From JBFKOL01 sp041628815 (GTDB taxonomy: Bacteria; Bacteroidota; Bacteroidia; Chitinophagales; Saprospiraceae), in the NCBI GenBank assembly GCA_041628815.1, contig JBFKOL010000142.1:1-10116 (forward strand): DNA of 10,116 nt. Direction: 5' to 3'. Both the position numbers and the translations under genes were made by a program. Position 1 is the stretch's first letter; each line of letters begins with the position of its first letter. This document shows, piece after piece, positions 1-6,252 of this stretch. The notes under the pieces are model-generated. The model worked only from the letters and a program-made list of their open reading frames with translations, made no database searches and was not told where the DNA came from.

Positions 1-35
1 ATTTGGTGATTTGGTGATTTGGTGATTTGGTGATT
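1..35. repeat. 8-bp tandem repeat, ATTTGGTG x 4
   Basis: Four perfect copies of ATTTGGTG are followed by a partial ATT, and the array touches the window edge, so its true length is unknown. The 8-bp period is not a multiple of three. Read on the plus strand every frame meets TGA; read on the minus strand it stays open and would give a repeating HQITKSPN peptide. It lies downstream of the first DUF6090 gene, so it is probably an intergenic simple repeat. Copy number in such arrays can change by replication slippage (general knowledge); no effect on a gene can be shown here. Confidence 0.9.
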
Positions 36-101
36 ACAGAAATAAATCGCGATTTCCGTTCAGGGCTTGAGTGCCATAGGCTTGACATACCATTTAAAGG
101 T

Positions 102-115
102 TTTATGTACATAAA
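102..115. other. 14-bp perfect palindrome, TTTATGTACATAAA
   Basis: A perfect inverted repeat lies 15 to 29 bases past the stop codon of the minus-strand gene at 131-907. It could be a protein-binding dyad, or in RNA a weak A/U-rich hairpin with a GUAC loop. It lacks a G/C-rich stem and a convincing U-run, so it is not called a terminator. Confidence 0.4.
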
Positions 116-130
116 CTGATTATGGAGAGG

Positions 131-907
131 TCACCTGTAATTCAACCTGCATTTGGCTCTCATCTTATCTTGAATCTCCTTTATCTCCTCCCTGATCAAC
201 GAATACATATATTTTATCCGGGCATTGGCACCAAGGTACAATAGACCATCGCTGGTCATGACTTTGCGATATATCTCATCAGGGAGGGCTAAGTCTTTCA
301 ACTTCTCCATATCCACCAAAGCAGTATCCATGGCTTCCTTGACGAACCGAATGTTTTGCCAGCCTATGGCGGCATAGTCTGTTTTTTCGTTTAATGTCCT
401 TATGGCCTCGTCGGCATGGGAGTCCGCCACTTCAACCAGGCCATTCAGGGTCTGGTAATAATCGATGATGCTTTCCTTTAAGCCAGCATCACGCAACAAG
501 TTGAGGTTGCCACTTGATTTCAAGTCTTCGAAAGCCGCCTGGCTGGGTGTAAAAGTCGATTGAATCAACGTCAGCGTACCCATGAGTGCCACAATTACCT
601 CGTCACGGCTAATTTCCGATTGCTGAAGCTGGTGAAGCAATTGGTTAGCACTCTTGACTCTAGAATCTGACCCGACGATAAGACGTTCGATCTGTATGCT
701 ATCCTGGGTGATATCCTCGAGGATCTTGCAGTAATACGACTGCTCGAGTTTCAGCGATTTTCGGTGTTCATTCCAATTGTTAATCTGAAGTGCAATCAAT
801 ATCCCGATTACGACCAGGGCGATTTCACCGATGGCGTATAAAAGGTATCTGCGAAAGGCTGAGGATTCAATCAAAGAACGGCGGATTTTACGAAGTACAG
901 TGAGCAT
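131..907 (-). CDS. DUF6090 family membrane-anchored protein, copy 1
   Basis: This is a 258-residue protein of the DUF6090 family, whose function is unknown. The N-terminus is diagnostic: a basic amphipathic stretch (LRKIRRSLIESS, residues 5-16), then one hydrophobic segment at about 22-41 ending in QINNWNE (41-47). The positive charges before the segment predict that residues from about 48 onward lie outside the cytoplasm. That part is mostly helical and charged. A family-like motif, FEDLKSSGNLNLL then LKxxIxDYY, sits at about 126-151. The ATG at 905-907 gives the same MLT-type start as its two paralogs. It is the last of three tandem minus-strand copies, 215 bases from the next one, so it probably has its own promoter. 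Its first 47 residues match copy 3 at 43 positions and copy 2 at 40 (counted by eye). Family membership is firm; the role is unknown. Confidence 0.92.
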   Translation of the reverse strand: MLTVLRKIRRSLIESSAFRRYLLYAIGEIALVVIGILIALQINNWNEHRKSLKLEQSYYCKILEDITQDSIQIERLIVGSDSRVKSANQLLHQLQQSEISRDEVIVALMGTLTLIQSTFTPSQAAFEDLKSSGNLNLLRDAGLKESIIDYYQTLNGLVEVADSHADEAIRTLNEKTDYAAIGWQNIRFVKEAMDTALVDMEKLKDLALPDEIYRKVMTSDGLLYLGANARIKYMYSLIREEIKEIQDKMRAKCRLNYR

Positions 908-1004
908 CCACTGAAATTAGCAATCCTGATCGAGAATTTTACAAGTAAAGAACATTGAGATATAACTTTTGGCATCAACCTGAAATCAGAAATTTTACCT
1001 TATC

Positions 1005-1077
1005 AAATGTGGGTTCATAGGTGAAACCTACGAACAGCGCCTAATGGTAAAGTTTACTACCCACTTAGCCCTCAAGG
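1005..1077. repeat. Duplicated upstream block, copy A
   Basis: This block, about 100-170 bases upstream of DUF6090 copy 1, aligns with 2017-2091, which sits at nearly the same distance upstream of copy 2. Shared anchors in order are AAATnTnGGTTC, GAACAGCG, GGTAA, CCCACTT and CTCAAGG, with only about two bases of net length difference. Within it GTTC (1013-1016) and GAAC (1032-1035) are separated by 15 bases. In this copy they extend to a near-perfect stem (GTTCATAGGT / ACCTACGAAC, one mismatch, 3-base loop). It is most simply a relic of gene duplication; a conserved regulatory dyad is possible. Confidence 0.7.
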
Positions 1078-1122
1078 GGGACATCATTATTGCGAAAAGT
1101 ACTATTCTGGTTGGTAGTTGAT

Positions 1123-1929
1123 CTAATTGCTTTCAACAACATAATCATTAATCGCAATGACAAGGTTGCCAGCTCTTTGTTGCAAGCTACTGGAATTCCA
1201 ATAATGGATATTGGATATTTTCACCAGGTCCTTGATCAAAATGATCACTTTGCGATCTTCTTGAATAGCCTTGAAGATGTCAAGATCCGAACGTGGGTAA
1301 TTCGTCGATATGTCAAATTGATCTCTTAAATAATCTTTCAATTCTTTGGCATATGTATGCCTTTTTAACACCAATTCCTCGCCGAAAAACCAATCCAAGT
1401 GGTAATAATAGTCGTAGATCAAATTTTTTAGAGAATCATCAGTCATGTCCGATAAAAGCCCAAGGTTGTTTATTTCATTGATGGCCGATCTGTTGAACAC
1501 AAAACCTAGAAAGGAACCATCAAGCATTTGTAAAGTAACCTCGATGAGCTTCTTGTTGATCGTGTCGGGATAGGCTCCTTCCCACACTTCGTCCTCGATG
1601 AAGGTATCCGGTCTGGGCATATCCCGTAAAGTATCAACTGGGGCACCCGACATCGTCAACAAATACTGCCAGCCATGGTATTTGAATTCGCTAAATTCCA
1701 TGGCTATTCCAAATTCTCGGATATCCTGTTCAACCGTGCGGGCAAGGCTTTCCAGATGTTTTTCGACTTGTCTTTCCCTGATCCTGTCTTCATTCCAATT
1801 GTTGATTTGCAAGGCAATCAATATCCCGATCACTACCAGTGCGATTTCACCGATTGCATAGAAAAGGTATTTGCGAAAAGAAGATGACTCAATCAGCGAG
1901 CGGCGAACTTTTCTAATTATGGAGAGCAT
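1123..1929 (-). CDS. DUF6090 family membrane-anchored protein, copy 2
   Basis: This 268-residue DUF6090 paralog has the same plan: RKVRRSLIESS (6-16), one membrane segment (about 22-41), QINNWNE (41-47), then a predicted extracytoplasmic region. Residues 27-47 are identical in all three copies, while the rest is strongly diverged. The motif INEINNLGLLSDM followed by LKNLIYDYY lies at 150-175. An acidic EDEVW stretch at 112-116 resembles VDDVW in copy 3 and has no obvious match in copy 1, as does a shared LRD element near 201, so copies 2 and 3 look like closer relatives in the ectodomain. The start ATG at 1927-1929 is fixed by alignment with the paralogs. No catalytic motif is visible. A structural, sensory or scaffold role is possible but not shown by the sequence. 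Confidence 0.92.
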   Translation of the reverse strand: MLSIIRKVRRSLIESSSFRKYLFYAIGEIALVVIGILIALQINNWNEDRIRERQVEKHLESLARTVEQDIREFGIAMEFSEFKYHGWQYLLTMSGAPVDTLRDMPRPDTFIEDEVWEGAYPDTINKKLIEVTLQMLDGSFLGFVFNRSAINEINNLGLLSDMTDDSLKNLIYDYYYHLDWFFGEELVLKRHTYAKELKDYLRDQFDISTNYPRSDLDIFKAIQEDRKVIILIKDLVKISNIHYWNSSSLQQRAGNLVIAINDYVVESN

Positions 1930-2016
1930 CTACTAAAATAGGTATCGTGGTCGAGAGTATTATGCAAAAATCAATCCGATCTTACTCCGCCAATGGGACT
2001 TTGGAAAGTATGTTCG

Positions 2017-2091
2017 AAATATAGGTTCGAAGCTGAAAATTATGAACAGCGAATAAACGGTAAGTGTTGCCCCCCACTTCACACCTCAAGG
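2017..2091. repeat. Duplicated upstream block, copy B
   Basis: This is the counterpart of 1005-1077, upstream of DUF6090 copy 2. GTTC (2025-2028) and GAAC (2044-2047) keep exactly the 15-base spacing of copy A, but the inner arms no longer pair well. Two TTCGAA palindromes occur at 2013-2018 and 2026-2031. The first 40 or so bases directly upstream of the two start codons (908-950 and 1930-1972) also align, sharing GAGCATC, AAAT and TCGAGA anchors. Upstream of copy 3 only the first few bases resemble these. Confidence 0.7.
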
Positions 2092-2195
2092 TCGACAACT
2101 GTATCGTGCAAGATATACATGGATTTTGAACGAAATGCTTTAACAATGGTTAGTTGAAAAGTCCTTATTCTTAAGAAATGACAAAGTAAAGTAGC

Positions 2196-3026
2196 TTATA
2201 GCTGACCAATATAGTTCTTAATGGATACAATTAGTTCTTTCGCTGCTTCCCTGATGTCGCCAGCCTTATTAACTCTTCCCGCTGCATCAATGAACAGACT
2301 TTCTAACTCAAGCTGGACATCCCTATTATCTCTTACAAATCCTGCCGGGGCCTGAATCCTTGATATGTCCGTGTAGTTAATTTGGTGTTTATCTCTTAAA
2401 AAAATCTCCCAGTTATCGATTTTTTCCCGGTAATTGGTTTCTCTCCACAGGCTGAACTGCCAGTTCATGATGGCGTAATAATGGTTGATTTCATTCTTCA
2501 GCTCTTTACTTCTGATATTCGAGAAAAGTCCGCTGTTTTTGAATTCCTCCAGGTTGATTTGATTGGTAACGATGACATTGCCATAGGAAGTCCTAAAAAA
2601 GCATTCTTCCACAAATGACCGGTCGTATTCCTGGGGCATTTGATTCATCCACTTATTGGTCCAGCCGACATCTAACTCTTCAGGGTTCCACACATCATCA
2701 ACGGTATAATTCAACTTAGTAAAAGGTCTTGCAGGGACCGCATCAGACCAGATAAGGAGCTGCTCTATGCAGTTTGCCCGAAATTTGTTTCCCTGGATCG
2801 TATAATTCAAATAAACGATGTCATCCTCCAAAGCGTCAATCAAACCCGATAGATAGACGACTATTTGATTCTTTTCTTTCCTTTCTTCATTCCAGTTGTT
2901 GATTTGAAGGGCGATCAGGATACCTATGACCACCAGAGCTATTTCTCCCAGGGCATAAATCAGATACTTGCGAAAGGCAGATGACTCAATCAAAGATCGG
3001 CGGATTTTTCGGAGGAAGGTGAGCAT
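2196..3026 (-). CDS. DUF6090 family membrane-anchored protein, copy 3
   Basis: This 276-residue DUF6090 paralog is the most upstream of the array. It has the shared basic N-terminus (LRKIRRSLIESS), one membrane segment at about 22-41 and QINNWNE at 41-47, then a charged, Tyr/Trp/Asn-rich extracytoplasmic region. The motif LEEFKNSGLFSN followed by LKNEINHYY is at 159-184, and VDDVW is at 109-113. I start it at the ATG at 3024-3026, which aligns with both paralogs. An in-frame TTG lies directly before it (3027-3029), with a TAA before that, so a one-residue extension is formally possible. The gene is divergent from the secreted-protein gene at 3144, with 117 bases between starts. Family call firm, function unknown. 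Confidence 0.92.
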   Translation of the reverse strand: MLTFLRKIRRSLIESSAFRKYLIYALGEIALVVIGILIALQINNWNEERKEKNQIVVYLSGLIDALEDDIVYLNYTIQGNKFRANCIEQLLIWSDAVPARPFTKLNYTVDDVWNPEELDVGWTNKWMNQMPQEYDRSFVEECFFRTSYGNVIVTNQINLEEFKNSGLFSNIRSKELKNEINHYYAIMNWQFSLWRETNYREKIDNWEIFLRDKHQINYTDISRIQAPAGFVRDNRDVQLELESLFIDAAGRVNKAGDIREAAKELIVSIKNYIGQL

Positions 3027-3091
3027 CAATTAAATATAGCCATAAATTACCACCAGGTCTATAGCCCGAAGATCAATGTCTGTGAGTCGTC

Positions 3092-3124
3092 TTTGTAAAC
3101 ATCAACATTATTTATCTATATTAA
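3092..3124 (+). promoter_or_regulatory. Weak Bacteroidota-type promoter candidate
   Basis: TTTG at 3092-3095 is followed after 21 bases by TATATTAA at 3117-3124, a partial match to the Bacteroidota consensus TTTG-N19-21-TAnnTTTG (the second half reads TTAA rather than TTTG). It would give a leader of roughly a dozen bases for the gene at 3144. The region is A/T-rich, so a chance match is quite possible. Confidence 0.3.
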
Positions 3125-3143
3125 AATAAAACTTTTAAGCATT

Positions 3144-4046
3144 ATGAATCATAGAAAACGCCGTTGGGTTACATCATTGGCGATCTCCTCATGTGTCATC
3201 TTAACATCGATACTGTTTGTGGCAACGACGGTTGAGGGCCAGGTACAATTTGAAATCGAAGGAAACAGCGAAGTGGGTGTTCCACATTTCAGGATAACCG
3301 AAATCGGCCAGGATTTTACTCGTATGACGTTCAGGAATACGGCGCAGCCCAATAAATTCTGGACCATAGCTGCAGAACCTCATGAAAGTCCAGGAATACC
3401 GAGGATCAATTTCTATTATGACAGCGGTGCCGGTGCGGCAGATCGGTTTACTGTAACCGGCGAAGGTCGCGTCGGCATCAATACCACTGCTCCTCAGACG
3501 AATCTGCACGTCGTTGGAAACGCAAGGATTTCCGATTTATCTGGATCCGGAACCCGACCTGTTTATACCGACAATAACGGAACCATCATAGCGAGCCCTT
3601 CAAGATATCTATCCATTCCGGCCTCGGCATTTCATCCATCGAGAGATGATAACGATGTCAACTGGGTATCAGGAACCAACGGTGCTTGGTTTGAGGGATC
3701 GGAATCTGTTTCCAACGCGACATCGATGATTGCCCCTGTGAATTTGCCTCATGGAAGCACGATTAAAGAGGTGGTCATTCATTATTACGATTTTGATCCT
3801 GAAATGGTCATATTTAGGTTGGGATATTACGATCAGTCGACAAATACCTCCGGGTCATTCTTTACGGTAAACAGTTCTGGACTGTCGGGCAATAACTCTG
3901 CAACCGAGAGCAGCCTGGCCATTAATATCGATAATATCAACAGGTCCTATTACTTTACCATGGGAGTTTGCTTCGGTTTGGATTGTGAAGACTCATTAAC
4001 CTCGGAATTCAGGATCAGGCAGGTAGTTATCGAATATATGGAATAA
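3144..4046 (+). CDS. Secreted surface protein with tail-fibre-like segment
   Basis: This is a 300-residue exported protein. Residues 1-33 form a signal peptide: RKRR at 4-7, a hydrophobic core at about 9-29, and a probable cut near VEGQ. The middle (about 48-150) has the FRITEIGQDFTRMTFRN / RINFYYDSGAG pattern, then GEGRVGINTTAPQTNLHVVG at 106-125. This is the short repeat seen in phage tail-fibre-like and surface-exposed Bacteroidota proteins. It is followed by PVYTDNNGTI (139-148), a usual linker sequence after such repeats. The C-terminal half (about 155-300) looks like a beta-sandwich: IPASAFHP at 158-165, APVNLPHGSTIKEVVIHYYD at 197-216, IDNINRSYYF at 262-271 and IRQVVIEYME at the end. 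I see no C-terminal sorting domain. A role as a cell-surface or adhesive protein is inference. It has no operon partner: the gene before it is divergent and the one after is convergent. Confidence 0.85.
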   Translation: MNHRKRRWVTSLAISSCVILTSILFVATTVEGQVQFEIEGNSEVGVPHFRITEIGQDFTRMTFRNTAQPNKFWTIAAEPHESPGIPRINFYYDSGAGAADRFTVTGEGRVGINTTAPQTNLHVVGNARISDLSGSGTRPVYTDNNGTIIASPSRYLSIPASAFHPSRDDNDVNWVSGTNGAWFEGSESVSNATSMIAPVNLPHGSTIKEVVIHYYDFDPEMVIFRLGYYDQSTNTSGSFFTVNSSGLSGNNSATESSLAINIDNINRSYYFTMGVCFGLDCEDSLTSEFRIRQVVIEYME

Positions 4047-4070
4047 CCCATGAAACAGTGGTTGTGTTTC

Positions 4071-4111
4071 TTTGAAGTTGAAGGCCGTTGAAATAATCAG
4101 GCTTCTTCAAA
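4071..4111. terminator. Possible bidirectional terminator hairpin
   Basis: The gap between two convergent genes contains TTTGAAG (4071-4077) and CTTCAAA (4105-4111), a 7-bp inverted repeat with a 27-base loop. Inside the loop GCC/GGC can add a short second pairing. The arms are A/T-rich and the loop long, so this is weak; its position between two stops (4046 and 4112) is the main support. Confidence 0.25.
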
Positions 4112-5242
4112 CTATTCATTTTTCTCCAGCCAGTCGACCATATACGGTACAATATCATTGTGATAATGGAGGGACAAGAATTCAGGATTGAGATAAGAAC
4201 CTATCGTCATTCCAGGATTGTCCATTGACGTCACTTTTTGAAAGAAATGACTGGCTTCGGGAAAAACCTCATAACTAACCGGCTTTTCTTTTTTGGGTTC
4301 CAGATACTGCTTTAACTCGAGTGCATCTCTTCCTTCATTGTCAAATTCATCGAATTCAGGATGTATAAATATTATCCTGCTATCCAAAGAAGTCCATTCT
4401 TTCAAATTTTCGGTGCGCTTTACTTCTTGCCAATAGGAAGCGTCGCGCATAGGCAGGCAAGCTTCATTGGTAAAGCGGGTGTATAGTCCCCAAAAAATAA
4501 TGTAATCAGGTTTTCCGCAGGGGATCACCTGTAATACCTGGTTGCCTCCAAATCCATGAGCGAGTATAATGATCCTCTCGAGATCAACATATTCTAAACT
4601 CTTGATGTAACGCAATGCCTCGCAGAATACCCGGCCTTCCTGTTTATAACCTATCTGGTAACAATGCAAATCCGTCTGAGAATCACCCAGTCCCATATTC
4701 TCTACGCGGACAAAGACGTAGCCTTCCCTCGCAAAATCTTCAGCCAATTTCTTGATGGGATAATAGTCCCTTCCCGCCATATCGACACTGTGACAAGTAT
4801 AGTCCTGGATAAATAGTATGGCGGGCGCACTGTCCACTCCTTTTGGACGATTGATAAGTGTGCGAATCCTCCCCTCTTTTATTTCAAAGTGATCGTACAC
4901 GACATCTTGTTCGTAGGGTTTAGGTGCTTTGGAGGCCTGGACATACAGTTTCTCACCATCACGCAATATGGTTAAATAGACATTCTTCCCTGGATCGGTT
5001 TGTTCAAACCAGTACATCAATGCACCCATATGCTGAACCTTGATTCCTCCTATTTCCATAATGATATCCCCGGGTTTTAGCCCCATGTCATCACTTACGT
5101 GATCATCATAAATCGTAACTACTTTTACCCCGTTTTTATCATTGACCCAGTCGATACCCAGCTCTGCCTTACGGGCAAGACCCTGAGCTACAGTCATGCC
5201 AGGAAATAGTAACAAAAAGAATAGCAGAAACTTATATTGCAT
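4112..5242 (-). CDS. Exported PDZ plus alpha/beta-hydrolase protein, nucleophile Ser absent
   Basis: This is a 376-residue protein. Residues 1-20 form a signal peptide (hydrophobic core FLLFFLLLFPG, cut after VAQ). A PDZ domain spans about 27-105, with GLKPGDIIMEIGG at 54-66. An alpha/beta-hydrolase domain of the dienelactone-hydrolase/esterase kind follows: ILFIQDYTCHS (142-152, oxyanion region), VRVENMGLGDS (178-188), the nucleophile elbow, an acidic candidate in HPEFDEFD (294-301), and the catalytic-type His in SHFF (His332). The elbow reads A-H-G-F-G-G (228-233) instead of G-H-S-x-G-G, so position 230 is Gly (codon GGA, 4553-4555). GGA needs two base changes to become any Ser codon, so a one-base read error does not explain it. 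Relatives of this type are esterase-like enzymes; this copy may be non-catalytic, or use other chemistry. The ATG at 5240-5242 gives a clean signal peptide. It stands alone, divergent from the gene at 5514. Confidence 0.88.
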   Translation of the reverse strand: MQYKFLLFFLLLFPGMTVAQGLARKAELGIDWVNDKNGVKVVTIYDDHVSDDMGLKPGDIIMEIGGIKVQHMGALMYWFEQTDPGKNVYLTILRDGEKLYVQASKAPKPYEQDVVYDHFEIKEGRIRTLINRPKGVDSAPAILFIQDYTCHSVDMAGRDYYPIKKLAEDFAREGYVFVRVENMGLGDSQTDLHCYQIGYKQEGRVFCEALRYIKSLEYVDLERIIILAHGFGGNQVLQVIPCGKPDYIIFWGLYTRFTNEACLPMRDASYWQEVKRTENLKEWTSLDSRIIFIHPEFDEFDNEGRDALELKQYLEPKKEKPVSYEVFPEASHFFQKVTSMDNPGMTIGSYLNPEFLSLHYHNDIVPYMVDWLEKNE

Positions 5243-5488
5243 ATGTGCTTTGGATGACCGATATAAAGATATGATTTGTAAATGAGTTGATTCATCCTGA
5301 ACGAAACTACCAGGCCGAAGTCTTACCTTGTTTTCCCATACAGATGAGTTAGAAGGTTAGGGAAAATGACAATATATTTATCTTGAATAAGTACAGTGTT
5401 TTGGAGTTTAACAGTTGGGTTTCACATTTTTTACCTGTAAGAAAGATCATCCGGAGCATTTAGGCTATGCCAAAAATTGACCATGAAG

Positions 5489-5499
5489 GCTGGGCCAGC
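5489..5499. promoter_or_regulatory. Small dyad GCTGGgCCAGC ahead of the DNA repair gene
   Basis: A perfect 5+1+5 palindrome ends 14 bases before the start codon at 5514. Its position fits an operator overlapping the transcript leader, but such short dyads also occur by chance. The rest of the 271-base divergent gap (5243-5513) is A/T-rich, and I saw no full TAnnTTTG promoter box in it. Confidence 0.25.
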
Positions 5500-5513
5500 A
5501 TAAATCTTTAATC

Positions 5514-6212
5514 ATGACTCAGAAAGAGGTAATATCACTGCTCGAAGTCCATAAAAATGAACGTGGTATTGCCAAGTGGAATGAACTTAGTTCGAACAAA
5601 ACTTCGTTAAAAAGCTTTGGCATTGGACTGACCCAACTTCGCAAACTGGCCAAAAAAATAGGGCGTAACCACGAATTGGCCAAAGAACTCTGGAATAGTC
5701 AATACTATGATGCCAAGGTTATTTCGTTGTTGATCGATGATCCTAAAAAGATTACGACAGAACAAGCTGAGAAGCAGGTAGAGCAACTGGATGCCGGCTA
5801 CTTGGCCCACGTCTTTTCCTCATGTGATGCCACGCTTGCCAAGACTTCTTTTACTGTAGACTTGTCAGTCAAATGGATGTCGAGCGATGATCCTGTACGG
5901 CGTAAATGTGGTTATGGCTTGTTGTATGAGATATCTAAATCGAAGAAAAAGTCCGCCCCGGACAATCAGTTCTTTCTCAGTCATATTGAAAAGATCGAAT
6001 CTTCATTTCAAACAGAAGCCATACCCGTCAAGATGGCCATGGGTACGGCATTGATGGGTATGGGCATGCGCAACTTACATTTGAATAAAGCAGCGTTAAG
6101 AGTAGCACGTTTGATGGGGCCGATCAAATTTGACGAAACGGGCAAATGCGACCCATTTGATGTTGCCAAGCACCTTACGAGCGATTATGCCAAAAAGAAA
6201 TTTGGCATCTGA
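5514..6212 (+). CDS. DNA alkylation repair protein (AlkD-like HEAT-repeat family)
   Basis: This 232-residue soluble cytoplasmic protein belongs to the DNA alkylation repair family (Pfam DNA_alkylation_repair), a superhelix of HEAT-like repeats. AlkD members remove N3- and N7-alkylated purines as monofunctional glycosylases. Visible signatures are GIGLTQLRKLAKKIGRNHEL (36-55), AKELWNSQYYDAKVISLLID (56-75), SSCDATLAK (102-110), DPVRRKCGYGLLYE (126-139), VKMAMGTALMGMG (172-184) and CDPFDVAKHL (212-221). The Asp in the CDAT motif (Asp105) is the likely counterpart of the catalytic-site Asp of AlkD. No Trp lies just before it, unlike in characterised AlkD, where Trp residues cradle the lesion, so this is a variant subfamily and its lesion specificity is uncertain. 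Length is normal. The start is ATG at 5514; a 14-codon reading frame ends two bases before it. It converges on pgm with 40 bases between the stops. Confidence 0.87.
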   Translation: MTQKEVISLLEVHKNERGIAKWNELSSNKTSLKSFGIGLTQLRKLAKKIGRNHELAKELWNSQYYDAKVISLLIDDPKKITTEQAEKQVEQLDAGYLAHVFSSCDATLAKTSFTVDLSVKWMSSDDPVRRKCGYGLLYEISKSKKKSAPDNQFFLSHIEKIESSFQTEAIPVKMAMGTALMGMGMRNLHLNKAALRVARLMGPIKFDETGKCDPFDVAKHLTSDYAKKKFGI

Positions 6213-6224
6213 AACACCTTTTTT
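6187..6224 (+). terminator. Hairpin over the stop codon region plus T-run
   Basis: ATGCCAAA (6187-6194) and TTTGGCAT (6201-6208) form a perfect 8-bp stem with a 6-base A-rich loop. It covers the last codons of the DNA repair gene and ends two bases before its TGA. A run of six T (6219-6224) follows after a 10-base gap. The gap is longer than in a classical intrinsic terminator, so it is a candidate only. Confidence 0.35.
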
Positions 6225-6252
6225 AGCTTTTCAAAACTGCCATTTATTTTTC

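Noticed and set aside
1..112. Minus-strand reading frame from the ATG at 110-112 through the octanucleotide repeat to the window edge, about 37 codons
   Set aside because: It has no recognisable protein features, and a third of it is the repeat, which is open in all minus frames by composition; not enough to call a gene.
1064..1080. Possible terminator around CCCTCAAGGGGG behind DUF6090 copy 2
   Set aside because: The palindrome leaves only a two-base loop and has no following T-run on the minus strand; it is more simply part of the duplicated spacer.
1090..1329. Plus-strand frame of 79 codons
   Set aside because: It is antisense to the 3' part of DUF6090 copy 2, lacks any domain or signal, and the minus-strand gene is firmly supported by its paralogs.
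2021..2050. GGTTCGAAGC resembling a tRNA T-loop
   Set aside because: No matching acceptor, D or anticodon stems are found around it, and the stretch is explained as part of the duplicated upstream block.
131..3026. The DUF6090 array as a defence or toxin-antitoxin system
   Set aside because: No nuclease, protease, NTPase, TIR or antitoxin-like domain is present in or next to the array; the genes are similar paralogs rather than a toxin and antidote pair.
5264..5271. TAAAGATA as a minus-strand promoter box (TATCTTTA) for the PDZ-hydrolase gene
   Set aside because: It has one mismatch to TAnnTTTG and no TTTG element at the right spacing; too weak to list as a feature.
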